A stretch of DNA of 64,000 bases, from the NCBI RefSeq assembly GCF_000739085.1, contig NZ_CP009110.1, positions 1,302,001 to 1,366,000 of the forward strand, read 5' to 3'. Positions 33,367 through 42,213 of this stretch are shown piece by piece (position 1 is the stretch's first letter; each line of letters opens with the position of its first letter). The translations under genes and the position numbers were made by a program. Origin of the DNA: Amycolatopsis methanolica 239. Lineage in GTDB: Bacteria > Actinomycetota > Actinomycetes > Mycobacteriales > Pseudonocardiaceae. The notes under the pieces were generated by a model. It made no database searches and was not told where the DNA came from. It saw only the letters and a program-made list of their open reading frames with translations.

Positions 33367-35110
33367 ATGCAGACCTACGACACCGACGTCCTGGTCGTGG
33401 GCAGCGGACCCGCGGGCGGATCGGCGGCCCTGCTGCTCGCCGGCTACGGCGTGGACACGCTGCTCGTCAGCAAGTACGGCTGGGTCGCGAACACCCCGCG
33501 TGCCCACATCACCAACCAGCGCACGCTGGAGGTGCTGCGGGACGCCGGGGTCGAGAAGGAAGCGCTCGCCGCGGGCACCCCGCAGGAACTGATGGGCGAC
33601 ACCGTGTTGTGCACGTCGCTGGCCGGTGACGAGATCGGCCGGATCCCCACCTGGGGCACCGGGCCGCGGTCGCTCAGCGAATACGCGGCGGCCAGCCCGT
33701 GCGGCATGATCGACCTGCCGCAGACCTACCTGGAACCCATCCTGATCGGCAACGCCGCGGCCCGTGGCGCGAAGGTGCGGTTCGACACCGAATTCCTGTG
33801 CCTGGAACAGGACGCGGACGGCGTGACCGCGCGGCTGCTCGACCGGGTGCGGGGCGACGAGTTCACCGTGCGCGCGGTACCTGATCGGCGCGGACGGCGG
33901 GCGCAGCCTGGTGGCCGAGCAGATCGGGCTGCCGATCGCCGGGCAGAGCGGCAAGGCCGGGAGCATGAACATCGTGTTCCGGGCCGACCTGTCGCGGCAC
34001 GTTGCGCACCGGCCGAGCGTGCTGTACTGGGTGATGCGGCCCGGCGCGCACCTCGGCGGCATCGGGATGGGGCTGGTGCGGATGGTGCGGCCGTGGGACG
34101 AATGGCTACTGACCTGGGGTTACGACATCGACCAGCCGCCGCCGGAGGTCGACGAGGCGACCGCGCGGGACATCGTGCACGACCTGGTCGGCGACACCAC
34201 GATCGACGTCGAGATCACCTCGACTTCACTGTGGACGGTCAACCACTCCTACGCCACCGAGTATTCGCGCGGCCGGGTCTTCTGCGCGGGCGACGCGGTG
34301 CACCGGCACCCGCCGTCGAACGGGCTCGGGTCGAACACGTCCATCCAGGACTCCTACAACCTGGCGTGGAAGCTGGCGATGGTGCTGCGCGGCGAGGCGG
34401 GGCCGGGGCTGCTCGACACGTACACGGCAGAGCGGGCGCCGGTGGGCAGGCAGATCGTGGACCGCGCGAACCTGAGCCGCGACCAGTTCGGGCCGATCTT
34501 CGCCGCGCTGGGTATCGCCGGTGGTGGCGACGACGAGGGCATCGTGGCCGGGCTGGCGGCGTGCCGCGCGGACGATGCGGAGGGCGTCAAGCGGCGGCAG
34601 GCTCTGCACGAGGCGATCGAGCTGAAGAACTACGAGTTCAACGCGCACGGCGTCGAGCTGAACCAGCGGTACTCGTCGGGAGCGGTGATCCCGGACGACG
34701 CTCCGCCGGAGGTGTGGGAGCGGGATCCGGAGCTGTTCCACCAGCCCACGACCAGGCCCGGGGCGAAGCTGCCGCACGCGTGGCTGGTGGACGAGCACGG
34801 CGAACGTCTGTCTACTTTGGATCTGGTAGGTCGTGGCGAGTTCACCGTGGTGACCGGTCTTGCAGGCGGTGCCTGGGTTTCCGCTGCCGAGGAGCTGTCG
34901 TTGCGCGCGGTGCGTATCGGTGATGCCGGCGTCCGTGATGCCTACGGAGACTGGCGCCGGGTATCGGACCTCGACGAGGCCGGTTGTCTCCTGGTTCGTC
35001 CGGATGGTCACGTGGCCTGGCGATCCGTGTCGGATGTGCCGTCCGGGCATGTTGGGGTTCTCCGTGACGTGCTGAACCGGGTGCTGCACCGTAAATTTCC
35101 CCCCAGTTAG
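33367..35110 (+). pseudogene. FAD-dependent phenol/resorcinol hydroxylase, frameshifted
   Basis: A class A flavin monooxygenase of the TfdB/PheA type in two frames. The 5' frame carries the FAD dinucleotide motif 'VVGSGPAGGSAALLLAGY' through 'LDRVRGDEFTVRA'. The 3' frame resumes 'RYLIGADGGRSLVAEQIGLP', then the FAD-binding 'GRVFCAGDAVHRHPPSNGLG', and ends in a thioredoxin-like C-terminal domain. At 33871-33877 GCGCGCGG would need one more GC to read through, so a 2-bp contraction of a GC tract explains the break. By position it would convert resorcinol (or a substituted phenol) to hydroxyquinol for the upstream fusion. AGGAG 5 bases before the ATG is intact. Real mutation, reversible phase variation or sequencing error cannot be told apart here. 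Confidence 0.85.
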
Positions 35111-35207
35111 CCACGATCGGGTGAATGCGCCGGGGCTGGGACTGTCTTTTTGTCGGTGCCGCCCTGCATAGTCGATCGCACAGCAACCGAACTCCGAGGG
35201 GGAGAAG

Positions 35208-35705
35208 ATGTCCGGAAAGTGCGACCGGCCGGGCGGGCACCTGCGACACCTGTGCGAGATCATCGCCGAGCACGGCTGGGCGGTGATCTCGTTCGAGGGC
35301 AACGGATATCGGCCGCCGTGGGCCTACACGGCGGGCCTGACGGGGCGGGGCAGACCGGAGCTGGTGGTGACCGCGATGGAGCCCCACCGGGCGCGCGACG
35401 TGCTCAACGAGATCGCCGCGCACCTGCTCCGAACGGGCGAGCCCGACCTGGCGCCGGGGGAGCGCCTACCGGGCCCGGGCAACCTGCTGATGGAGGCTGT
35501 GACGGTCGAGGTGCCATCGGTGCACCTGCGCACCGCGGTCGACCTGTACGGCCCCGAGGTGCGCGCGACGCAACTCGTCCACGCGGACGCGCAAGGCCGC
35601 TGGCCATGGCGCGCAGGCTGGCAAGGCCCCGGCGGACGCCAACCGGTACTGGGTCCCCGCGCCGGAGCCCTCCTCATGGAGGCGGCCACTCCGCCCTGGC
35701 CTTAG
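35208..35705 (+). CDS. DUF4262 domain protein
   Basis: 165 residues, recognisable as DUF4262 by 'IIAEHGWAVISFEG', 'PPWAYTAGLTGRGRPELVVT', 'DLYGPEVRATQLVHADAQGR' and 'WPWRAGW' followed by 'RQPVLG'. The function of the family is unknown; the proteins are soluble and widespread in actinomycetes. AGGGGGAGAAG lies upstream of the ATG. No operon partner is visible. Confidence 0.75.
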   Translation: MSGKCDRPGGHLRHLCEIIAEHGWAVISFEGNGYRPPWAYTAGLTGRGRPELVVTAMEPHRARDVLNEIAAHLLRTGEPDLAPGERLPGPGNLLMEAVTVEVPSVHLRTAVDLYGPEVRATQLVHADAQGRWPWRAGWQGPGGRQPVLGPRAGALLMEAATPPWP

Positions 35706-35739
35706 TGGCACGGTCCGCCCACGCGCCCTGAGCGTAGTA

Positions 35740-36195
35740 GCGCGCTCAGCGCACTTCGCCGCCCGCACCGGTGCGTTTAGCCGACTCGCCCTTGTCGCAA
35801 CGGTGCACTGAGCCGACTCGCCTGGTTGCAACGGTGCACTGAGCCGACTCGCCTGGTTGCAGGGGCGCGCTGAGCCGGCTCGCCCTGGTCGTAGGGGTGT
35901 CTGAGCCCACTCGCGCTGGTTGCAGGGGTGTGCTGAGTCGCCTCGCCCGGTCCGCAGGGGCGCGCTGAGCCGGCTCGCCCTGCATGTAGTGCAGGCAGGC
36001 CCCGGGCCGCGGCAGCCGCTCAAGGCAGCCAGCCGGCCCTCGTTTATGGTGCGTGCCTGCAGTGACTCGCTCTGGCGGTGGTGGCGCGCTCAGTCCACTC
36101 GCCGGGCCACAGTGGCAGGTGGTCGCGCCCGCGCCCGCCCCCGGGCAGCCAGCTGCCTTCAATGGCTGCTCAGTCCACTCGCCCTGGGCGCAGCA
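35740..36195. repeat. degenerate 31-32 bp tandem repeat array
   Basis: A consensus close to GGTGCGCTGAGCCGACTCGCCTGGTTGCAG recurs head to tail. The GAG (or TAG) core occurs at 35778, 35810, 35841, 35872, 35903, 35935 and 35967, spaced 31-32 bp, with a further divergent unit before (from about 35740) and two or three isolated units after (near 36062, 36090 and 36170). Both strands have open frames across it because the unit has few stops, but these give only a low-complexity 'SRLSAPLQPGESAQ' repeat. This gap of about 560 bases holds no credible gene. Confidence 0.8.
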
Positions 36196-36267
36196 CCCGA
36201 CCCACTGCCGCTGTTTCGCAACGCCCGATACCCGCCCCAGCACCCATCCGGCGGCGGCCACGAAGAA

Positions 36268-36480
36268 TCACCGCGGCTTGCGGCGTCGCACGGCCATCCA
36301 GCCGAAGTCGCGCACCCGGAAGTTCACACCCTGCGCCGCGTGCAGGTCGCGGCGGTGCTCGATGAGCTCGTCCGTCGCCCAGGGCTTCACCGGGCGCTTC
36401 CGCCGGGTGCGCAGGTCGTGCACGCCCGCGGCGACCAACAGCAAACCGATGATGCCGACGAAAACCACCAGGAGCACCAT
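36268..36480 (-). CDS. small single-pass membrane protein
   Basis: 70 residues: a hydrophobic helix ('VLLVVFVGIIGLLLVAAGVH') followed by a basic tail ('DLRTRRKRPVKPW' and, near the end, 'WMAVRRRKPR'). I chose the ATG at 36480 because GGGGAGG lies 6 bases upstream; the frame extends further but without a ribosome site. No family recognised; probably an actinomycete-specific small membrane protein. Confidence 0.6.
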   Translation of the reverse strand: MVLLVVFVGIIGLLLVAAGVHDLRTRRKRPVKPWATDELIEHRRDLHAAQGVNFRVRDFGWMAVRRRKPR

Positions 36481-36611
36481 GAGCGACCTCCCCAGTCCGG
36501 TCAGCTCCGATTCTGCCACCGATCGTGCCAAGAAGGAGGAAGTCACGTGTGAGAGCCACGCGCCTGGGACACCATGTGGGGTAACGCCGCCGCGACGACG
36601 TGAGGACCCGC

Positions 36612-37660
36612 ATGGCCACCATGCTGGCCGGCGGGCTGGAGATCAGCTCGCGCAAGTTCGACGTCCGGGAGGTGCCGGTCCCCGAACCCGGGCCGGGCCA
36701 GGTCCGGATCAAGGTGCGCGCGGGCCGGGGGTGTGCCTGTCCGACGTCCACCTGATCGACGGCACCCTCACGCCGCTCTTCCTCGAAACCCCCGAGGTCA
36801 CCCTGGGCCAGGAGGTGGCGGGCGAGATTGACGCGATCGGCCCCGACGTGCCGGGCCGGTGGCGGGAGGGCCAGCGCGTCGCCCTGGAGGCGGGGGAGCG
36901 GTGCGGCCAGTGCCCGAACTGAGTCCGCTTCCGCGACCCGTGCCTGCAGGTCCGCACCCGCGGCGTCGACTACGACGGGGGCTGGGCCGAGTACGCCCTC
37001 GCCGGCCAGCACACCCTCATCCCGATCCTCGACGACCTGCCGTTCGTGCAGGCCGCGATCGTGCCGGACGCCGTGTTCACGCCGCGGGGGCGGTCACCGG
37101 CACCGGCAGGCCCAGCCTGCCCGGCCGGCGGGCGTGTGGGGTGCGGGCGGGCTCGGCGCGCACGGGGTGCAGCTGCTCCGGCTGATCGGAGCCGCCCCGA
37201 TCGTCGCGGTGGACCCGCTCGAAGCGGGGGGAACGGGCACTCGAATTCGGCGCCGACCTTGCCCTGGACCCGGGCGACCCCACCCTGCGCGAGCAGATCC
37301 TCGCCCTCACCGGGGGGCTCCGGACTGGACGTGGCGTTCGACATGGCCGGTGTGCCGCCGGTGCGGGAACAGGCGGTGAGCTGCGTCGGCCTCGGCGGGC
37401 GCCTCGTCCTCGTCGGCCTGACCCCGAAACCGCTCACGGTCACCGACGGCATCGGATTCAGCTACCGCGGCCAGCGCCTAATCGGCCACTACGGCTCCCA
37501 GCCGGGCGCGGTCGAGCAGCTCATCGAGCTAGCGCGCTACCACCGCCTGGAATGGAGCCGCTCCATCAGCGGCACCTACCCGCTCGCCGACGCCGCGACG
37601 GCCGTCGAGCACCTGGAACGCAAGGAGGGCAACCCGATTCGCCTCGTCTTGGTTCCCTGA
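36612..37660 (+). pseudogene. zinc-type alcohol dehydrogenase, multiply broken
   Basis: A medium-chain dehydrogenase of about 340 residues in pieces. It opens 'GGLEISSRKFDVREVPVPEP'. Near 36720 the frame shifts by one, continuing 'VCLSDVHLIDGTLTPLF' and 'LGQEVAGEIDAIGPDVP'. In the structural zinc loop 'GERCGQCPN' the next cysteine codon is TGA (36920-36922), followed by 'VRFRDPCLQVRTRGVDYDGG' in frame. More shifts occur between 37085 and 37320, after which 'LDVAFDMAGVPPVREQAVSC' and 'LGGRLVLVGLTPKPL' complete the cofactor domain. With a lost zinc ligand and at least three lesions it is a clear pseudogene. Confidence 0.88.
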
Positions 37661-37674
37661 CCGCCCGCGCCGGG

Positions 37675-37696
37675 CCTGCGGCAAGCTCGCCGCAGG
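37675..37696. terminator. hairpin between convergent genes
   Basis: A perfect 8-bp stem CCTGCGGC / GCCGCAGG with a 6-base loop, lying between the end of the broken dehydrogenase (plus) and the end of the MmgE/PrpD gene (minus). Placement suits a bidirectional terminator; no U-run is present, as is usual in high-GC actinomycetes. Confidence 0.6.
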
Positions 37697-37717
37697 GACG
37701 GCGCGGACGGCGCCGGG

Positions 37718-39121
37718 TCACGCCCGCAGGAGGCGGGTCAGCTCACCGAGGTCAGTGAGCCCGGCGAGACCGTACGTCAGCTCGGTGATCCGCTCCGCCG
37801 CGTCCGCGGACACCACGCGCGTCGCGTTCAGGCGGAACTTCAGCGCCAGCTCCTCGGCGGACAGCGGGTTCGCCGCCCCGCCGCGGTTGGCGTCCACCCG
37901 TTCCTCCAGCGTGCGGCCGTCCCGCAGGTGCGCGCGCAGCACCGCCGGGAACTGGTGCGGGAAGATCTCGTCGCACCGCGCGTCCGGCACGCAGGTCACC
38001 TTCGCCGCCAACGCCAGCCGCTCCGGGGAAGCCGCAGCGGCGTCGGTGAAGTCGTCGTGGAAGACGCCCAGCCCGCCGCCGCCGAGGAAGCCTGCAGCCA
38101 CCGTGTACGGGCCGGAGAACGCGGCGTGGTAGCCGGACCGCGGGCGGATCTTGTCCTCCCGCGGCTCACCGATCGTGCGCAGCACCGCGGTCGGCGCGCC
38201 GAGTTCCAGCGACTCGATCTCCTCGACCGCCACGCCCCGCTCCCGCAACCGCCGTGCGGCGTCGATCCCGGCGTGCGTGAAGTGGTTGCACGGGTAAGGC
38301 TTGAAGAAGATGCCGGGCAGCTCCCACTCCTCGCCGAGCCCGCGGGTGATCGCGTCCACGTCGGTCTGGTCACCGCAGAACGCCTGCAGCAGCCCGAACC
38401 GGCCCTCCAGCACGGTCGGCGGACCGGTGATGCCGTGCCGCGCCATGCCTGCCGCCGTCACCGCCGCGTGCGCGGCCCACCCGCAGTGCACGCGCTTCAC
38501 GGTGCCGCCGGTGCGGTTGGCCTCCAGCAGGCCGGACCCCATGCTCGACGCGATCCCCAGTGCGTCCGCGATTCCGTCTTCGTCCACTTCGGACAGCATG
38601 GCGCACGCCACCGCCGCGCCCAGCGCGCCGCAGATCGCCGTGGCGTGCAGGCCGCGCTCGAAGAACACCGAGTTGCCCAGCTCCGAGTCGTACCCGGCCA
38701 TGCCGAGCCGCACGGTGATCTCGACGCCGACGCCGATCGCGTCCAGCAGCTGCGCGCCCGAGCAGCCACGCGCCTCCGCGACCGCGAGCGCCGCGGGCAC
38801 CACCGACGCGGACGGGTGCAGGACGGACGGCAGGTGGGTGTCGTCGAAGTCCAGCGAGTGGGCCAGTGTCCCGTTGACCAGGGCCGCACTGGGCTCCGGC
38901 CGCCGATCACCCGACCCGATGGCCGTCGCCCGGCCGGACCCGCCCCACTCGCGAACGAGGGCGCCGACCGCGGCGGCCGGACGCTCGGAAGTGGCGGCGA
39001 GGCTGTTGCCCAGCACGTCCAGCACCCGCCGCGCCGCATCGTCCCGCAGCTCGGACGGCAGGCCCTTCGCCCGCACCGAAGCGGCGAACTCCGCCAGCCG
39101 CTGCACGATTGTTCGTATCAT
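37718..39121 (-). CDS. MmgE/PrpD family protein 1
   Basis: 467 residues of the family that includes 2-methylcitrate dehydratase and cis-aconitate decarboxylase. Blocks are 'ALVNGTLAHSLDFDDTHLPS', 'LHPSASVVPAALAVAEARG', 'GGTVKRVHCGWAAHAAVTAA', 'FKPYPCNHFTHAGIDAARRL' and 'KIRPRSGYHAAFSGPYTVAA'. The reaction is likely hydration/dehydration or decarboxylation of a polycarboxylic acid. It ends the minus-strand operon that begins with the CoA-transferase and is coupled through a 28-codon mini-ORF to the cyclase gene. A second, different MmgE/PrpD lies in the plus-strand half of the same island. Confidence 0.88.
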   Translation of the reverse strand: MIRTIVQRLAEFAASVRAKGLPSELRDDAARRVLDVLGNSLAATSERPAAAVGALVREWGGSGRATAIGSGDRRPEPSAALVNGTLAHSLDFDDTHLPSVLHPSASVVPAALAVAEARGCSGAQLLDAIGVGVEITVRLGMAGYDSELGNSVFFERGLHATAICGALGAAVACAMLSEVDEDGIADALGIASSMGSGLLEANRTGGTVKRVHCGWAAHAAVTAAGMARHGITGPPTVLEGRFGLLQAFCGDQTDVDAITRGLGEEWELPGIFFKPYPCNHFTHAGIDAARRLRERGVAVEEIESLELGAPTAVLRTIGEPREDKIRPRSGYHAAFSGPYTVAAGFLGGGGLGVFHDDFTDAAAASPERLALAAKVTCVPDARCDEIFPHQFPAVLRAHLRDGRTLEERVDANRGGAANPLSAEELALKFRLNATRVVSADAAERITELTYGLAGLTDLGELTRLLRA

Positions 39122-39204
39122 GCCGTCACCGCCGTGGTGGGTTGTACCGGCGTGCCGGTGGTGTCGAGGATGGGGCGTGGGGTGGGCAGGAACGAGCGCC
39201 TCAT
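39118..39204 (-). CDS. 28-residue coupled mini-ORF (MIRU-like position)
   Basis: A short frame, 'MRRSFLPTPRPILDTTGTPV' and eight more residues. Its ATG overlaps the cyclase stop (ATGA at 39201-39204) and its TGA overlaps the MmgE/PrpD start (39118-39121). It resembles no protein I know. Its role may be to keep ribosomes coupled across an inserted 83-base spacer rather than to make a functional peptide. Confidence 0.4.
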   Translation of the reverse strand: MRRSFLPTPRPILDTTGTPVQPTTAVTA

Positions 39205-40016
39205 GCCGCCACCGCCGCGAGGGGGCGGATCGGCGAGCCCGTTCCGCCGACGATGCGCAACGGCGCGAGCATGAAGACGAACTCCCGCACGCCCGACTCG
39301 GCGATCGCCTCCAGGTTCAGGTGCTCCATGATGAAGATCCCCGACTCGACCAGCAGCACCCGGTGCACCGGCAGCACCGCGTGCCCCGCGCCGGCTGGGA
39401 TTTGCTCGTACGCCGTCGTGTCCGCGCCGGTCGCGACGATTCCGCGCGAGGCCAGCCACGACGCTGCCGACACGTCCGCGCCTGGCACGCCCGACTCCTT
39501 GCCCATGTACGCCACCGGGTCCGAGAAGTTCCGCGCCCAGCCCGTCCGGATCAGCGCCACGTCACCGGGGCCCGGCTCGGCGCCGGCCAGCTTCGCCGCT
39601 GCCTCCAGGTCCTCCGCCGTCACGCCGTAGCCCGGCTCCAGCACCGGCACGCCGTGCACCGCCGCGACGTCCAGCAGCACCGCGCGCCGCAGCAGGCCGG
39701 GCAGGTTTTCCGCGCCGTGGGTCTTGAACACGCCGCCCTGCTGGGCCTCCGCCGCGTCCACGTCGCCGTGCAGCTTCCCGCAATGACTCACGTGCGACAA
39801 CGCGTCGATGTGCGTGCCGACGTGCCCGCCGGTCACGATGATCTCGTTGGCCGCCGAACCGCCGTCCGCCCGCTGCATGTCCCCGTGCCTGCGGATCAGC
39901 GTCATCCGGAACCCGGGATGGTTCGGCGAGGTCGGCATGCCGGTGAAGAACGGCTGACCCAGCTCGATCAACCGCACCCCGCCGGACACCGCCGCCAGCA
40001 ACGCATCCTGTGTCAT
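39201..40016 (-). CDS. cyclase-family metal hydrolase (kynurenine-formamidase fold)
   Basis: 271 residues of the 'cyclase' family. The metal-binding motif 'HVGTHIDALSHV' (HxGTHxDxxxH) is intact; 'LIELGQPFFTGMPTSPNHPG' opens the domain and 'GDVALIRTGWARNF' and 'LLVESGIFIMEHLNLEAIAE' follow. Relatives hydrolyse formylkynurenine, isatin or other amides and lactams. In this island it could open or hydrolyse an amide released from a cyclic precursor. The ATG overlaps the CitE-type gene stop by 4 bp. Confidence 0.85.
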   Translation of the reverse strand: MTQDALLAAVSGGVRLIELGQPFFTGMPTSPNHPGFRMTLIRRHGDMQRADGGSAANEIIVTGGHVGTHIDALSHVSHCGKLHGDVDAAEAQQGGVFKTHGAENLPGLLRRAVLLDVAAVHGVPVLEPGYGVTAEDLEAAAKLAGAEPGPGDVALIRTGWARNFSDPVAYMGKESGVPGADVSAASWLASRGIVATGADTTAYEQIPAGAGHAVLPVHRVLLVESGIFIMEHLNLEAIAESGVREFVFMLAPLRIVGGTGSPIRPLAAVAA

Positions 40017-40822
40017 GAACCCTTGCCTTCCTTCACGTACTGGTCCGCGATCTCGAGCACCCACCGGGCGCGCGCCACGATCGCGGCGTCCACGAACTGT
40101 CCGTTGTGGTCGATCCAGGCCGACTCCTCCGCGGCGAGCACTTCGCGCGCCCACGCCGTTTCGGCCGGGTTGGGGGCACACACCTCGTGCACCACCGGGA
40201 TCTGCGCGGGGTGGATCACCGACCGGCCGAAGAACCCGGCGTCCCGCCCCTCGACCGTCGAGGCGCGCAGACCGTCCAGGTCACGCACCGCCGTCCACAC
40301 GCTCTGCACCGGGCTTGGCAACCCGGCCGCCCGCGCCGCCACCACGACCCGCGAACGGGGCCACGCCAGCGCGCCGGAATCCCGCACCCGCAGGTCCGCC
40401 ATCAAATCGGCCTCCCCGAGGGAAATCCCCGCCACCAGGGGGTGCGCTGTCGCCAGCACCAGCGCGTTCTCCACCCCCAGCGCCGACTCCAGCACGGGGA
40501 ACACCGGCACCCCGAGCCTGTCGGCGACCCGGCGCAGCTCGCCCGGATCCTCCGCCTTCGGCACCCGCACACCGGCGAGCCCCTCGACCGCCGCCAGCGC
40601 GCGGATGTCCGCCTCACCGGGGGAGGTCCCGGGCGCGTTGATTCGCACGAAAGCCGGCGCGGACGCCAGCGTCTCCAGCACGGTCCGCCGCGCGAAGTCC
40701 TTGGCAGCAGCGGACACCGCGTCCTCCAGGTCGAGGATCACCGCGTCCGCGGGCCCGGCCAGTGCCTTGCCGATGCGGTCCGGCCGGTCGCCCGGCACGT
40801 ACAGCCAGCTGCGGGGGATCAC
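40013..40822 (-). CDS. HpcH/HpaI-CitE family lyase
   Basis: 269 residues of the citrate-lyase beta/citramalyl-CoA lyase type: 'RSWLYVPGDRPDRIGKALAG', 'DAVILDLEDAVSAAAKDFAR', 'VRINAPGTSPGEADIRAL', 'VFPVLESALGVENALVLATA' and 'GRSVIHPAQIPVVHEV'. Stand-alone CitE-like proteins cleave 3-hydroxyacyl-CoA compounds such as citramalyl-CoA or malyl-CoA. Placed between a class III CoA-transferase and MmgE/PrpD, it fits cleavage of a CoA-activated dicarboxylate to acetyl-CoA plus an oxoacid. Starts at a GTG (40822) overlapping the CoA-transferase stop. Confidence 0.85.
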   Translation of the reverse strand: MIPRSWLYVPGDRPDRIGKALAGPADAVILDLEDAVSAAAKDFARRTVLETLASAPAFVRINAPGTSPGEADIRALAAVEGLAGVRVPKAEDPGELRRVADRLGVPVFPVLESALGVENALVLATAHPLVAGISLGEADLMADLRVRDSGALAWPRSRVVVAARAAGLPSPVQSVWTAVRDLDGLRASTVEGRDAGFFGRSVIHPAQIPVVHEVCAPNPAETAWAREVLAAEESAWIDHNGQFVDAAIVARARWVLEIADQYVKEGKGS

Positions 40823-41997
40823 TTCACGACGCCCTTTTCCCGCAACGCGGCCACATCCACCCCGTACCGGCCCAGGACCTCCTCGGTGTGCGCGCCGAGT
40901 GGGGCACCGGCCGAGGTGATCCGCCCCGGGGTCTCGGACAGCCGGAACAACACGTTCTGCATCTTCACCGGCCCGAGCTCGTCGTCGTCGACCGTCGCGA
41001 TCGTGCCGAGCGCCGCGAACTGCGGGTCGTTCATCACGTCCGCTGCCGTGTAGATCGGCGCGACCGCTGCCTCGGCTTCCTCGAAGGCCTTGACCACCTC
41101 GTCGCGGTCCCGCTGCGCGATCCACGAACCGACCGCCTCGTCGAGCAGATCGGCGTGCCGCGCCCGTTCCGCACCGGACGCGAACCACGGCTCGTCGATC
41201 AGCTCGGGACGCCCGACGAGCCGCATGACCCGTTCCGCGATCGTCTGCGCGCTGGTGGAGATCGCCACCCAGCTGCCGTCGCGCGTGCGGTAGGTGTTGC
41301 GCGGCGCGTTGTTCACCGACCGGTTCCCGGTGCGCTCCTGCAGCTGCCCGAGCTGGTCGTAGGCGATGATCTGCGGCCCGAGCAGCGTCAGGATCGGCTC
41401 GATGATCGCCAGGTCGACGACCTGTCCGCGCCCGGTCTGCTCCCGCGCCCGCAGCGCGGTCAAGATCGCGTAGGCCGTGGTCAGGGCCGCGATCCCGTCG
41501 GCGAGCCCGAACGGCGGCAGCGTCGGCGGGCCGTCCGGCTCGCCGGTGATGGCCGCGAACCCGCTCATCGCCTCGGCCAGCGTGCCGAATCCCGGCCGCT
41601 TGGCGTACGGCCCGATCTGGCCGAACCCGGTGACGCGCGCGAGCACCAGGCCCGGGTTGATCTCGCGCAGCTCGTCGTACCCCAGGCCCCAGCGTTCCAG
41701 CGTGCCCGGCCGGAAGTTCTCGATCACCACGTCGGCGTCAGCGACCATCTTCCGGAACACTTCCTGCCCCTCGGACGCGCCGAGGTACAGGGTGATGGCC
41801 TTCTTGCCGCGGCCGAGCATCTTCCACCACAGGCCGACACCGTCGCGCTGGGCGCCGTGGCTGCGGACCGGATCGCCCTTCGGGTGCTCGATCTTGATCA
41901 CCTCGGCGCCGAAGTCGCCGAGCAGCGTCGCCGCCAGTGGCCCGGCGAAGAGGGTGGCCGTGTCGAGTACCCGGATCCCGGACAATGCGCCCGTCAT
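40819..41997 (-). CDS. class III CoA-transferase (CaiB/BaiF)
   Basis: 392 residues. 'IRVLDTATLFAGPLAATLLG', 'DFGAEVIKIEHPKGDPVRSH', 'ADVVIENFRPGTLERWGLGY' and 'RVTGFGQIGPYAKRPGFG' are the usual blocks. The family moves CoA between carboxylic acids such as succinyl-CoA and itaconate, mesaconate or citramalate. It leads the minus-strand operon of four enzymes (CoA-transferase, CitE lyase, cyclase, MmgE/PrpD). I chose the ATG at 41997; longer frames add non-homologous residues. It is divergent from the ABC importer. Confidence 0.9.
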   Translation of the reverse strand: MTGALSGIRVLDTATLFAGPLAATLLGDFGAEVIKIEHPKGDPVRSHGAQRDGVGLWWKMLGRGKKAITLYLGASEGQEVFRKMVADADVVIENFRPGTLERWGLGYDELREINPGLVLARVTGFGQIGPYAKRPGFGTLAEAMSGFAAITGEPDGPPTLPPFGLADGIAALTTAYAILTALRAREQTGRGQVVDLAIIEPILTLLGPQIIAYDQLGQLQERTGNRSVNNAPRNTYRTRDGSWVAISTSAQTIAERVMRLVGRPELIDEPWFASGAERARHADLLDEAVGSWIAQRDRDEVVKAFEEAEAAVAPIYTAADVMNDPQFAALGTIATVDDDELGPVKMQNVLFRLSETPGRITSAGAPLGAHTEEVLGRYGVDVAALREKGVVK

Positions 41998-42107
41998 GGG
42001 GCGTACCTGCCTTTCTCGTCCCGGCGAGCGTCGTTTCGCCAGGAGGAACATCGGTAAACATCCTGTTTCGTCGCCGACGCATCGCGCTGGTCACCAAGTT
42101 CGCACTG

Positions 42108-42130
42108 ATAACGGCGCTCCGTCAAGTTAT
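42108..42130. promoter_or_regulatory. ATAAC-n13-GTTAT inverted repeat between the divergent operons
   Basis: A 5-bp inverted repeat (ATAAC 42108-42112, GTTAT 42126-42130) centred in the 216-bp divergent spacer, just upstream of the candidate importer -35. It could be the operator through which a regulator, perhaps the IclR protein at the far end of the island, controls both operons. The short arms make this weak. Confidence 0.35.
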
Positions 42131-42139
42131 GACTGGATA

Positions 42140-42169
42140 TTGACCTGACGTGGAGGCGGGTGTCACGAT
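42140..42169 (+). promoter_or_regulatory. candidate promoter of the ABC importer operon
   Basis: TTGACC (42140-42145) and CACGAT (42164-42169) are separated by 18 bp and end 44 bases before the lipoprotein ATG. The -35 is near consensus; the -10 is of the actinomycete type. Confidence 0.5.
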
Positions 42170-42213
42170 AGCCCGCATCACTCCCAATGTTTCTCTAAGC
42201 GGAACGAGGTGAC

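Noticed and set aside
33871..33880. Programmed frameshift in the hydroxylase
   Set aside because: There is no slippery heptamer, stop-codon context or downstream structure typical of recoding; a 2-bp GC contraction explains it better.
35740..36195. Possible CRISPR array
   Set aside because: Spacing is regular but there is no conserved repeat alternating with unique spacers; the whole 31-32 bp unit drifts, and no cas genes are nearby.
35466..36261. Open frames on the minus strand across the tandem array
   Set aside because: They give only low-complexity Ser/Arg/Pro repeats without a ribosome site and exist because the repeat unit lacks stops.
37718..41997. Complete itaconate or methylcitrate pathway
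   Set aside because: The CoA-transferase, CitE lyase and MmgE/PrpD fit parts of such pathways, but no MaoC-type itaconyl-CoA hydratase, methylcitrate synthase or methylisocitrate lyase is present.
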